NCBI GenBank assembly: GCA_016204525.1
Contig: JACQKO010000061.1
Location: 1 to 8,369 of the forward strand
Source of the DNA: Candidatus Levyibacteriota bacterium
Lineage (GTDB): Bacteria; Patescibacteriota; Microgenomatia; Levybacterales; GWA1-39-11
DNA: 8,369 bases
Reading direction: 5' to 3'
In this document: in pieces, positions 1 through 5,385 of the stretch
Layout: each line of letters starts with the position of its first letter
Numbering within the stretch: the first letter of the stretch is position 1
Translations under genes and position numbers: made by a program
Notes under the pieces: generated by a model
Database searches by the model: none
What the model was told of the DNA's origin: nothing
What the model saw: only the letters and a program-made list of their open reading frames with translations

Positions 1-39
1 GGAGGAGAAATAGGAAAGAAAGTAGGAATGGCATCGTAA
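1..39 (+). CDS. Possible 3' end of an upstream reading frame (very short fragment)
   Basis: Frame 1 is open from the window edge to a TAA at 37-39 and would encode a short Gly/Lys-rich C terminus (GGEIGKKVGMAS). Twelve codons are too few to identify a family, and a chance open frame of this length is common. It is listed only because the composition is less AT-rich than the stretch that follows, which looks intergenic. Confidence 0.22.
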   Translation, partial: GGEIGKKVGMAS

Positions 40-122
40 TATCAAATATTAAAGATTAAATATAAAATATTTAAGATATAGAACTAGATAGCCACGAATT
101 CCACATACACCCGAGATATTAA
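40..122. other. AT-rich leader upstream of pnp
   Basis: This is a low-complexity intergenic stretch built from repeated TATCAAATATTAAA-like words. It resembles the AT-rich spacer at 6792-7000. A TATAAAAT sequence at 61-68 could serve as a -10 element, but no -35 hexamer sits at the right distance. No clear Shine-Dalgarno sequence precedes the ATG at 123; only a weak GAG lies about ten bases upstream. Confidence 0.3.
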
Positions 123-2498
123 ATGGAAAAATCATCAAAAACACTTCAAATTAACGGGACAACTTTAACTCTTGAGACCGGAGTGCTTGCCCAGCAGGCA
201 ACCGCCGCCGTATTGGGAAGAATGGGAGATACAATGGTGGTCACAACTGTTGTGATGGGTCGAGAAGACTCAACCCTTGGATATTTCCCTTTGAGTGTTG
301 AATACGTAGAGAGACTTTATGCAGGAGGAAGAATAAAAGGGAGCCGTTGGGTAAAAAGAGAAGGAAGACCATCGGACGAAGCTATTTTAACTGCTCGAAT
401 GATAGATCGTTCAATTCGCCCTCTTTTCCCAAAAGCTTTAAAGAAAGATGTCCAGGTTATCGTAACAGTTCTATCAGTTGACGGAGAAAATAGGCCGGAC
501 ATTTTGGCCAGCATTACCACCTCGGCTGCGCTTGCTCTATCAAAAATTCCATGGAACGGATCAATTGGAACAACAAGAATTGGATTTCTTAAGAAAGATG
601 AAAACCAGGAGTTAATTGTAAATCCGTTAGCCTCAGAGGAAGAGCATCTTGAAATGGACTTGGTTGTTTCGTCAAGAAATGATAAAGCTATCATGATTGA
701 GGCAGGCGCCAAGCAAATTCCTGAAGATATAGTTCTTGAGGGAGTAAAAAAAGCAAATGAATGGAATAATAAAATTGTTAATTTAATTGATGAGTGGGTA
801 AAAGAGATCGGCGATAAAAAGGTTGAAGTTCAAGCTGATGAAAAACTTGAAGAGGTAAAAATGCTCGTTGAAAAATCCTATAAAGACACTATGTCGGAAA
901 TGATTTCAAAGGGAGTGAGCCGCGAAGTAGGGGCAGAACTCGATGCAATGGTTACTCACATTCAAGAACTTGAAAAAGACAATTTAGAAGACTTATCAAA
1001 AATTGCAGAAGCTGTGGATTACGTATTTAAAAAGACTATTCGCGAGTTGATTTTGAGAAACAAAAAAAGACCGGACGGAAGGGAGCTTTCCGAAATAAGA
1101 CCGGTAACAGCCAAAGTTGGCATATTGCCGAGAACTCATGGGTCTGCCATCTTCTCACGGGGAGAGACACAATCATTGACTGTTGCAACGCTTGGTCCTT
1201 CCTCTCTAGAGCAGTTAATCGAAGGCCCGGAAGGCGAGGAGACGAAAAGATATATGCACCATTACTCTTTTCCTCCTTATTCTGTTGGTGAAACAGGAAG
1301 AATGATGTCGCCAAGCAGGCGCGAAATTGGGCATGGAGCTTTGGCCGAAAGAGCGCTTGAGGCAGTAATTCCGTCTGAGGCTCAATTTCCTTATGCAATT
1401 CGCGTGGTGTCAGAAACTATGTCCTCAAACGGATCAACATCTCAAGCAGCAGTCTGCGGCTCTACCTTGTCTCTCATGGACGCCGGAGTTCCGCTTTTGG
1501 CGCCTGTTGCCGGTGTTTCAATAGGCCTAATGACCCAGGGTGAAAAGTTTGAATTATTAACCGACATTATTGGACTTGAAGATTTTTCAGGAGACATGGA
1601 CTTTAAGGTTGCGGGAACCAAAAACGGAATTACGGCAATTCAACTGGATGTAAAGATTGATGGTCTAACAGATGAAATAATTTCCCAAACACTTGCTTTG
1701 GCTCGCGATGCAAGGCTTAAAGTTTTAGATAAAATGCTATCCATTTTGCCTGAGTCAAGGAAAGATGTTTCAAAATTTGCTCCAAAGATTAAGACTATAA
1801 AGATTAATCCAGAAAAAATTGGCGACGTTATCGGATCCGGAGGTAAAACCATTAGAAATATTTCAACTCAGACCGGTGCTACAGTTGATGTTGAGGAAGA
1901 TGGTACTGTATCAATCTCAGCCATAGATGAAGAATCAGTTGAAAAAGCTGCGCATTGGATAGATCTTATAACACGTGAAATCCAAAAAGGTGAAGTTTTT
2001 GAAGGGGTAGTTAAAAGGATAGTTAATTTTGGCGCTTTTGTTGAAATTGTCCCCGGGAAAGAAGGGTTGGTACATGTATCAGAGATGTCGTCCGAGTATG
2101 TAAAAGATCCGCATGATGTTGTTGAAATTGGCCAAAAAGTTAAGGTTAACGTGAAAGAAATTGATGACGTAGGAAGGATTAATCTTTCTATGTTGTTCGG
2201 AGAAAGACCCGCAAGACCAGAAGGTGGGCCAGAGAGGCCACGTGAAGAGAGATTCGAACGAGGTCCCCGTGAAAGGTTCGAACGAGGTCCCAGGGGAGAA
2301 AGACCAAGGAGGTTCGGAATGAATCCACCGCTGTCTCGTTCCACTCGCAGCCGGGCTCCCTCACCCTTCGCCGGAGCCGGGGCTCGGTCCGCCCCTTTTA
2401 GGCCGCGTAGAGCAAGAAGAGGCGGACCCTTTGGTAGGACTCAGGGCGGGCCCGCTCCGTTTGATTCGCTGCGCCCCGACACCCGCAACCAAAGATAG
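123..2498 (+). CDS. pnp: Polynucleotide phosphorylase (PNPase) with anomalous C-terminal tail
   Basis: This is a phosphate-dependent 3'-to-5' exoribonuclease that degrades mRNA to nucleoside diphosphates and normally works as a cytoplasmic homotrimer. The 791-aa product has the family order: first RNase PH-like core (about residues 10-150), helical linker, second catalytic core (about 320-530), KH domain and S1 domain. Visible hallmarks are FSRGETQ, the catalytic GDMDFKVAGT segment (D491, D493, K495), the KH loop GSGGK at 571-575, and an S1 domain at about 623-693 containing FGAFVEI and GLVHVSE. The last ~97 residues are extra: first an Arg/Glu/Gly-rich part with a tandem RFERGPRE unit, then about 60 residues rich in Arg, Pro, Ser and Ala encoded by conspicuously GC-rich DNA. 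Typical bacterial PNPases are about 700 residues, so this tail is unusual. The ATG at 123 gives the expected N terminus. RNase J lies downstream, beyond the inserted DGR and TA genes. Confidence 0.96.
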   Translation: MEKSSKTLQINGTTLTLETGVLAQQATAAVLGRMGDTMVVTTVVMGREDSTLGYFPLSVEYVERLYAGGRIKGSRWVKREGRPSDEAILTARMIDRSIRPLFPKALKKDVQVIVTVLSVDGENRPDILASITTSAALALSKIPWNGSIGTTRIGFLKKDENQELIVNPLASEEEHLEMDLVVSSRNDKAIMIEAGAKQIPEDIVLEGVKKANEWNNKIVNLIDEWVKEIGDKKVEVQADEKLEEVKMLVEKSYKDTMSEMISKGVSREVGAELDAMVTHIQELEKDNLEDLSKIAEAVDYVFKKTIRELILRNKKRPDGRELSEIRPVTAKVGILPRTHGSAIFSRGETQSLTVATLGPSSLEQLIEGPEGEETKRYMHHYSFPPYSVGETGRMMSPSRREIGHGALAERALEAVIPSEAQFPYAIRVVSETMSSNGSTSQAAVCGSTLSLMDAGVPLLAPVAGVSIGLMTQGEKFELLTDIIGLEDFSGDMDFKVAGTKNGITAIQLDVKIDGLTDEIISQTLALARDARLKVLDKMLSILPESRKDVSKFAPKIKTIKINPEKIGDVIGSGGKTIRNISTQTGATVDVEEDGTVSISAIDEESVEKAAHWIDLITREIQKGEVFEGVVKRIVNFGAFVEIVPGKEGLVHVSEMSSEYVKDPHDVVEIGQKVKVNVKEIDDVGRINLSMLFGERPARPEGGPERPREERFERGPRERFERGPRGERPRRFGMNPPLSRSTRSRAPSPFAGAGARSAPFRPRRARRGGPFGRTQGGPAPFDSLRPDTRNQR
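2253..2291 (+). repeat. Short direct repeat in the pnp C-terminal tail
   Basis: The 15-mer TTCGAACGAGGTCCC occurs at 2253-2267 and again at 2277-2291, a 24-bp period that encodes two successive RFERGPR(E/G) octapeptides. It marks a small in-frame tandem expansion in the charged, probably disordered tail after the S1 domain. Confidence 0.8.
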
Positions 2499-2507
2499 CC
2501 CTGCGTC

Positions 2508-2536
2508 TTGACAAAGCCCTATAGTTAGTATAAAAT
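2508..2536 (+). promoter_or_regulatory. Sigma70-type promoter for the DGR target gene
   Basis: TTGACA (2508-2513) is followed by a 17-bp spacer and TAAAAT (2531-2536), a near-consensus promoter starting nine bases after the pnp stop. The predicted transcription start is about 2543, at most three bases before the ATG at 2546, so the mRNA would be essentially leaderless. No Shine-Dalgarno sequence is visible. The promoter lets the target gene be expressed independently of pnp. Confidence 0.72.
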
Positions 2537-2545
2537 GCTCGGATT

Positions 2546-3229
2546 ATGACAATGGAACGTACTGGGGCAGGGTTCAAACAACTTGGCCTTGACGATCTAG
2601 CTAAAAGACAGGCAGCTTTACAAGCTGAACTTCAAAGAAGAACCGGACTTAAAGACTTTTCTTTAAGAGGTTCGTTGCTGCCTGAAGGATTTACTCCAGA
2701 ACCAGCAAGACTTCATCCTTGTCTTGAAGGCAACCTTACTCACAAATGGTTACTTGTAAATGGTGGACGATCAAAACAAGAACTTTTGAGTACAGTCAGT
2801 GCATTAACTGCTGGCATTGGTTCAAATGCACAATTTATGTCTGAAAGTTCTGAATTCACCACACAACCTGAGTCTCATACAAGAGAACTTGTAGTTGCAC
2901 CAGTCGGTGTTTTAGTTCCACACCCAAGAGGACACTATGCAACAACTGTGGAAATTGAACAAGCCCGTGATGAAAAGGGGCTTGAGCCTGTATACGCTGA
3001 GACAGCGCATCAAATTTTACTTCAACATGGAGATGATCTTAAAGTTGATGATGTAATTTGGATGAGCATGAAACCAATAGCTGGTCGCAGTGGCGGTCCG
3101 GGCGTGTTTGGAGTGGCGCGTGGCCGCGATGGTTTGTGGCTCTATGGCTATTGGGCGGGGCCGTCCGGCGACTGGGATCCCGAGGATCGGTTTGCTTTCT
3201 TTCTTCCGCAAGTAACCAAAGCTGCTTAA
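2546..3229 (+). CDS. DGR target (variable) protein
   Basis: This 227-aa protein carries the VR in its last ~46 codons (residues 178-223). In known DGRs such C-terminal variable regions usually form a C-type-lectin-like ligand-binding face. The VR part here has the aromatic/Gly/Asp pattern seen in many of them (DGLWLYGYW, DWDPEDRFAFFLP), so a CLec-like fold is inferred. I do not recognise residues 1-170. They start with a probable amphipathic helix (about 12-34) rich in Leu, Gln and Ala. No signal peptide or membrane segment is visible, so the protein looks cytoplasmic or delivered by a partner. Compared with the TR, 16 residues differ: nine TR Asn codons have become Ser, Gly, Gly, Tyr, Tyr, Gly, Asp, Asp and Asp. 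The start is ATG 2546, just after a strong promoter; ATG 2552 is an alternative. Binding target and biological role are unknown. Confidence 0.88.
   Translation: MTMERTGAGFKQLGLDDLAKRQAALQAELQRRTGLKDFSLRGSLLPEGFTPEPARLHPCLEGNLTHKWLLVNGGRSKQELLSTVSALTAGIGSNAQFMSESSEFTTQPESHTRELVVAPVGVLVPHPRGHYATTVEIEQARDEKGLEPVYAETAHQILLQHGDDLKVDDVIWMSMKPIAGRSGGPGVFGVARGRDGLWLYGYWAGPSGDWDPEDRFAFFLPQVTKAA
3078..3214 (+). repeat. DGR variable repeat (VR)
   Basis: This 137-bp segment at the 3' end of the target gene aligns without gaps to 3560-3696 (offset 482). The 20 differences lie at VR positions 3084, 3090, 3095, 3096, 3101, 3102, 3111, 3122, 3143, 3146, 3149, 3155, 3158, 3159, 3167, 3168, 3170, 3176, 3185 and 3209. 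Each faces an A in the TR: 17 are A-to-G, two A-to-T (3143, 3149) and one A-to-C (3209). Outside this interval mismatches begin at non-A positions, which defines the ends. The 3' part 3187-3208 is identical in the TR and contains no adenine. It is the likely region where homing initiates (IMH). Confidence 0.95.
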
Positions 3230-3240
3230 ACACTTTGTTT
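3217..3240 (+). terminator. Weak hairpin just after the VR and target stop
   Basis: CAAAG (3217-3221) can pair with CTTTG (3233-3237) around an 11-nt loop, followed by a T-rich run TTTTATT. It could terminate the target mRNA. Alternatively it may correspond to the hairpin or cruciform found a few bases downstream of the VR in some phage DGRs, where it helps homing. The stem is short and AT-rich, so either role is tentative. Confidence 0.35.
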
Positions 3241-3284
3241 TATTACCTTCATCTTTTCTTATGTTTCTTTAAATCTTAAATTCT

Positions 3285-3316
3285 TTGACGCTTCGTCCGA
3301 ATTTTTTTGTTAAAAT
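3285..3316 (+). promoter_or_regulatory. Candidate promoter for the template RNA
   Basis: TTGACG (3285-3290) lies upstream of an extended -10 element, TGTTAAAAT (TG at 3308-3309, TAAAAT at 3311-3316). The 20-bp spacer is long, but an extended -10 can compensate. The predicted start near 3323 would give an RNA reading through the TR to the GC-rich hairpin at 3705-3734, roughly 410 nt. No open reading frame of interest follows, which fits a non-coding transcript. Confidence 0.5.
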
Positions 3317-3559
3317 AATCTTTGGATAGGTTGTATTGAACGGTTAGCCTTCGACCTGGCTCAGGCCAAGCGGCTTTTCAAGACCTTTCCGGCATATACG
3401 AATTGAGAACGTAGGCGGTTAAGGTTTCCTGCGGAGGATTTGTATTGTTGTCTATAAAAAAATAAATACTTGGTGCTTCATGCTTGAGGATTATATATCC
3501 CAAATAAAATACAGTCCTGAGAATATCGAAGGACAGTGACATAGACGGCGTGTTGCACG

Positions 3560-3696
3560 TAGCTGATCGCAATGGCAATCCGAACGTGTTTGAAGTGGCG
3601 CGTAGCCGCGATGGTTTGTGGCTCAATAGCAATTGGACGAAGCCGTCCAACAACTGGAATCCCGAGAATCGGTTTGCTTTCTTTCTTCCGAAAGTA
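3560..3696 (+). repeat. DGR template repeat (TR)
   Basis: This is the invariant donor copy, 346 bp downstream of the VR end and in the same orientation. It contains 33 adenines, of which 20 are changed in the current VR and 13 are kept. Read in the VR frame it has nine AAT/AAC codons, and all nine are altered in the VR. AAY codons cannot become stops by A substitution, a known design feature of DGR templates. Only AAG at 3640 and AAA at 3691 could mutate to stop codons. A short open frame runs through it (3550-3744), but this follows from mirroring the target's C terminus; it has no start signal and is not called as a gene. Confidence 0.95.
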
Positions 3697-3704
3697 TTTC
3701 TTTT

Positions 3705-3734
3705 CCCCGCCGAAAATTATATATTTAGGCGGGG
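3705..3734 (+). terminator. GC-rich hairpin at the end of the template RNA
   Basis: CCCCGCC (3705-3711) pairs perfectly with GGCGGGG (3728-3734). After a G-A mismatch, three more A-T pairs extend the stem into the AT-rich loop. TTTGTGTT follows on the + strand, a weak U-tract, while the - strand is followed by AAAAGAAA. It therefore fits better as a terminator for the + strand TR RNA than for avd, which ends at 3741 on the other strand. It begins only nine bases after the TR and could also protect the RNA 3' end. Confidence 0.7.
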
Positions 3735-3740
3735 TTTGTG

Positions 3741-4034
3741 TTAATAAGGGTTAAGATTTTTCTTCCAACCGCCAAACATTTTTCCTACTTCCTCTAGTTT
3801 TATTGAGATCTCTTCACAATGCCTGTTTGAAATAACTTTTCCTTCCCAGGCAACCGAAATGAGAAATTTGAGAGTATCGAGAGTCAAAATACACTCCGAA
3901 AGTTTCTCGCTCTTTTTATCTTTTTCTGTAAAATAGGAAATATATGTTAGCTCTAAAAGATCAAGGAACTTATTTTCAATTCGTGTACCTATTGTGAAAC
4001 GCGCACCACGAGGCATATGAGGAACAATACTCAT
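3741..4034 (-). CDS. avd: Avd-like four-helix-bundle DGR accessory protein
   Basis: Avd proteins are small basic helical bundles that form a barrel, bind the DGR RT and template RNA, and are needed for cDNA synthesis. The 97-aa product shows the family pattern: PRGARFTIGTRIENKFLDLLEL after helix 1, a helix with LDTLKFLISVAWE, and the C-terminal signature EEVGKMFGGWKK. The ATG at 4034 lies inside what should be helix 1. Upstream codons in the same frame continue family-like (ILSRVKEGYLIW) and stay open to 4115 through the (AG)8 tract, but they contain no ATG, GTG or TTG. The true protein may start at a rare codon, or the N terminus may be damaged. A purine-rich AAAGAGGG lies about 12 nt before ATG 4034. 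It is transcribed divergently from the RT, unlike the usual co-directional avd-RT order. I am sure of the family, less sure the gene is intact. Confidence 0.78.
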   Translation of the reverse strand: MSIVPHMPRGARFTIGTRIENKFLDLLELTYISYFTEKDKKSEKLSECILTLDTLKFLISVAWEGKVISNRHCEEISIKLEEVGKMFGGWKKNLNPY

Positions 4035-4053
4035 CCAAATCAGATATCCCTCT

Positions 4054-4084
4054 TTGACACGGGAAAGTATCGAGGCGCTATAAG
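4054..4084 (+). promoter_or_regulatory. Candidate promoter for the reverse transcriptase
   Basis: TTGACA (4054-4059) and TATAAG (4079-4084) are separated by 19 bp; reading the -10 as CTATAA shortens the spacer to 18. The predicted start is near 4091, inside the (AG)8 tract. The element lies in the divergent interval between avd and the RT and overlaps the upstream in-frame extension of avd. Confidence 0.45.
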
Positions 4085-4099
4085 AGAGAGAGAGAGAGA
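4083..4099. repeat. (AG)8 dinucleotide microsatellite between avd and RT
   Basis: Seventeen bases of uninterrupted alternating A and G form eight dinucleotide units plus one base. The tract lies within the open upstream extensions of both divergent genes: it encodes alternating Arg-Glu in the RT frame and Ser-Leu in the avd frame. Changing its length by one unit would shift both extensions out of frame. Confidence 0.9.
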
Positions 4100-4165
4100 C
4101 GGCTTCGCCATAAATTTAATGATATCATTTCGCCAGAAAATTTACTTACCGCTTGGCGTGAATTT

Positions 4166-5080
4166 TTGCGCGGTAAAAGAAAAAGACAAGACATAGCGAA
4201 ATTTTCCCTACATTTCACAGACAACATTCTTGCGCTTCACCGGGAACTTAGACAGAAAGCCTACAAACACGGAAGGTATTTCGCTTTTAAAATAAGCGAC
4301 CCAAAACCCAGGGATATCCACAAAGCGACAGTGTGTGACCGACTTTTGCATCACGCAATATATCGGATTTTGTATCCATACTTTGACCGAATCTTTACCT
4401 CTGATTCCTACTCGTGTCGAAAAGATAAGGGAATGCATAAAGCAATAAATCAATTTAGAAAATACGGGCGGAAAGTGTCAAAGAATAATATGCGAACAGC
4501 ATGGGTACTCAAATGTGACATTAAAAAATTCTTTGCAAGCATTGATCATGTAGTTCTTGAGGAGATATTAGAAAAGCATATCGAGGACGAGGACATTTTA
4601 TGGCTTTTAAGAGAAGTTATTGACACTTTTCATGCCGGCGATAATTATCAAGTCGGTTTGCCTCTTGGAAATCTTACAAGCCAGCTTTTTATAAATATCT
4701 ACATGAATGAATTTGATCAGTTTGTAAAACACAAACTCAAAGTTAAATATTACATTCGATACGCAGATGATTTTGTCATTATGAGCGAAAATAAACAATA
4801 TCTCGAGAACCAAATTTCTAAGATTTCAGAATTTTTAGGAAATCGTCTAAAACTTTCCCTACATCCGGATAAATTATTTATCAAAACACTTGCTTCAGGG
4901 CTTGATTTTTTGGGATGGGTTCATTTTCCTCACCACCGAGTATTGCGAACTACTACCAAAAGACGAATGTTTAATAAATTAAGACAAAAGCATACTGAGG
5001 AATCAGGCGCTTCTTATTTAGGATTATTAAAGTATGGGAATACTTATAATCTGAGGAAAAGAATGGGGTTTGGTGGTTGA
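4166..5080 (+). CDS. DGR reverse transcriptase
   Basis: This RNA-dependent DNA polymerase copies the TR RNA with errors at adenines. Counting from the TTG at 4166 (304 aa), the fingers/palm motifs are clear: CDIKKFFASID with catalytic D118, GLPLGNLTSQ at 164-173, and RYADDF with catalytic D201 and D202. The SQ ending of the LPLGNLTSQ motif separates DGR enzymes from group II intron and retron RTs, which usually have QGxxxSP. The C terminus (SYLGLLKYGNTY) matches the thumb end of the family, with no maturase, endonuclease or other fused domain. Family-like sequence (RHKFNDIISPENLLTAWREF) continues upstream in frame to about 4106, and the frame stays open to 4058. The biological start therefore probably precedes 4166, but no ATG, GTG or TTG exists there. 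The stop TGA overlaps the -35 hexamer of the antitoxin promoter. Confidence 0.93.
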   Translation: MRGKRKRQDIAKFSLHFTDNILALHRELRQKAYKHGRYFAFKISDPKPRDIHKATVCDRLLHHAIYRILYPYFDRIFTSDSYSCRKDKGMHKAINQFRKYGRKVSKNNMRTAWVLKCDIKKFFASIDHVVLEEILEKHIEDEDILWLLREVIDTFHAGDNYQVGLPLGNLTSQLFINIYMNEFDQFVKHKLKVKYYIRYADDFVIMSENKQYLENQISKISEFLGNRLKLSLHPDKLFIKTLASGLDFLGWVHFPHHRVLRTTTKRRMFNKLRQKHTEESGASYLGLLKYGNTYNLRKRMGFGG

Positions 5081-5105
5081 CAGGATGTACAGAATTATGT
5101 ATTAT
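5077..5105 (+). promoter_or_regulatory. Promoter and putative operator of the toxin-antitoxin pair
   Basis: TTGACA (5077-5082), a 17-bp spacer and TATTAT (5100-5105) make a near-consensus promoter. The ATG of the antitoxin follows six bases after the -10, so the transcript is predicted to be leaderless. Within the spacer lies the palindrome TGTACA (5086-5091), which is the core hexamer of the Escherichia coli YefM-YoeB operator. An antitoxin bound there would sit between the -35 and -10 elements, matching the usual negative autoregulation of such modules. Only one copy of the hexamer is visible. Confidence 0.65.
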
Positions 5106-5111
5106 TAGAGT

Positions 5112-5384
5112 ATGACAAAAACAGTTCCAATAACAACATTTAGACAAAATTTACCAAAAATCGTTGATAATGCAGATAAAAAAATGGATGAATACATAAT
5201 TACGGTTAATGGTGTACCCAAAGCAATTCTTATGTCGGTTGCGGAGTTTGAGTCATGGCAAGAAACGAATGAAATTCTTTCAGATCCAGAGCTCATGAAA
5301 TCAATCAGACAAGGAGAGAAAGATATTGCCGAAGGAAGGGTTCATGATTGGGAAGACGTAAAAAAGGAACTGGGATGGAAATAA
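5112..5384 (+). CDS. Phd/YefM-family antitoxin
   Basis: This 90-aa protein is the labile partner that neutralises the toxin encoded next to it and normally represses its own promoter. The N-terminal Phd/YefM DNA-binding and dimerisation fold is recognisable: ITTFRQNLPKIVDNA, then YIITVNGVPKAILMSVAEFESW (about residues 6-50). The remaining 40 residues are charged and helical, ending in WEDVKKELGWK, the usual toxin-wrapping segment. The toxin start follows one base after the TAA, so the two are surely one operon. The start ATG 5112 is fixed by the promoter six bases upstream; no Shine-Dalgarno sequence is seen. The gene begins 31 bp after the RT stop. Confidence 0.9.
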   Translation: MTKTVPITTFRQNLPKIVDNADKKMDEYIITVNGVPKAILMSVAEFESWQETNEILSDPELMKSIRQGEKDIAEGRVHDWEDVKKELGWK

Positions 5385-5385
5385 T

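Larger units (their letters stand above)
3323..3740 (+). ncRNA. Putative DGR template RNA (leader, TR and 3' hairpin)
   Basis: The region between the target gene and avd (3230-3740) holds no convincing protein gene. It contains a promoter-like element, a leader of about 240 nt, the TR and a strong hairpin. The leader can form a branched hairpin at 3336-3381: TTGAA/TTCAA outer stem, AGCC 3346-3349 with GGCT 3372-3375, and inner TGGC-TCAG-GCCA 3357-3368. Two small hairpins follow: GGAT/ATCC 3488-3500 and GTCCT/AGGAC 3514-3534. In characterised DGRs, RNA flanking the TR is needed for RT/Avd recognition and priming, so a structured leader fits. The exact ends are inferred from promoter and terminator positions only. 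Confidence 0.6.
2508..5080. mobile_element. Diversity-generating retroelement (DGR) cassette
   Basis: All core DGR parts are present: a target gene ending in a variable repeat (VR 3078-3214), a template repeat in non-coding DNA (TR 3560-3696), an Avd-like accessory gene (3741-4034, minus strand) and a reverse transcriptase with the DGR-type GxxxSQ motif (4166-5080). In known DGRs the RT, with Avd, copies the TR RNA into cDNA with errors at adenines, and the cDNA replaces the VR, leaving the TR unchanged. The TR/VR pair here shows exactly that signature: 20 of 20 mismatches lie at TR adenines. No transposase, integrase or terminal repeats are visible, so transfer of the cassette as a unit is not demonstrated. 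The boundaries given are the target promoter and the RT stop. Confidence 0.93.

Noticed and set aside
1868..2344. 158-aa minus-strand frame opposite the pnp 3' half
   Set aside because: It is low-complexity Ser/Pro/Leu sequence produced by reading the antisense of the Arg/Gly-rich tail. The pnp frame has clear domains.
3336..3381. Hairpin cluster considered as a tRNA or riboswitch
   Set aside because: It has no cloverleaf, T-loop or known aptamer core, and the following sequence is the DGR template rather than a regulated gene.
3378..3653. 91-aa minus-strand open frame over the TR leader
   Set aside because: It has no family resemblance, overlaps the structured leader and TR, and has no promoter or start signal. 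It is a shadow of the A-rich, stop-poor TR.
3550..3744. Small + strand open frame across the TR
   Set aside because: It is open only because the TR mirrors the target gene's coding VR. It has no ribosome binding site and ends in the terminator hairpin. The TR acts as RNA template.
4166..5080. RT as a group II intron maturase or retron RT
   Set aside because: There is no maturase or endonuclease domain, no intron RNA domain V and no msr/msd structure. The motif is LPLGNLTSQ and a TR/VR pair with adenine-only mismatches is present, so DGR is the only consistent class.
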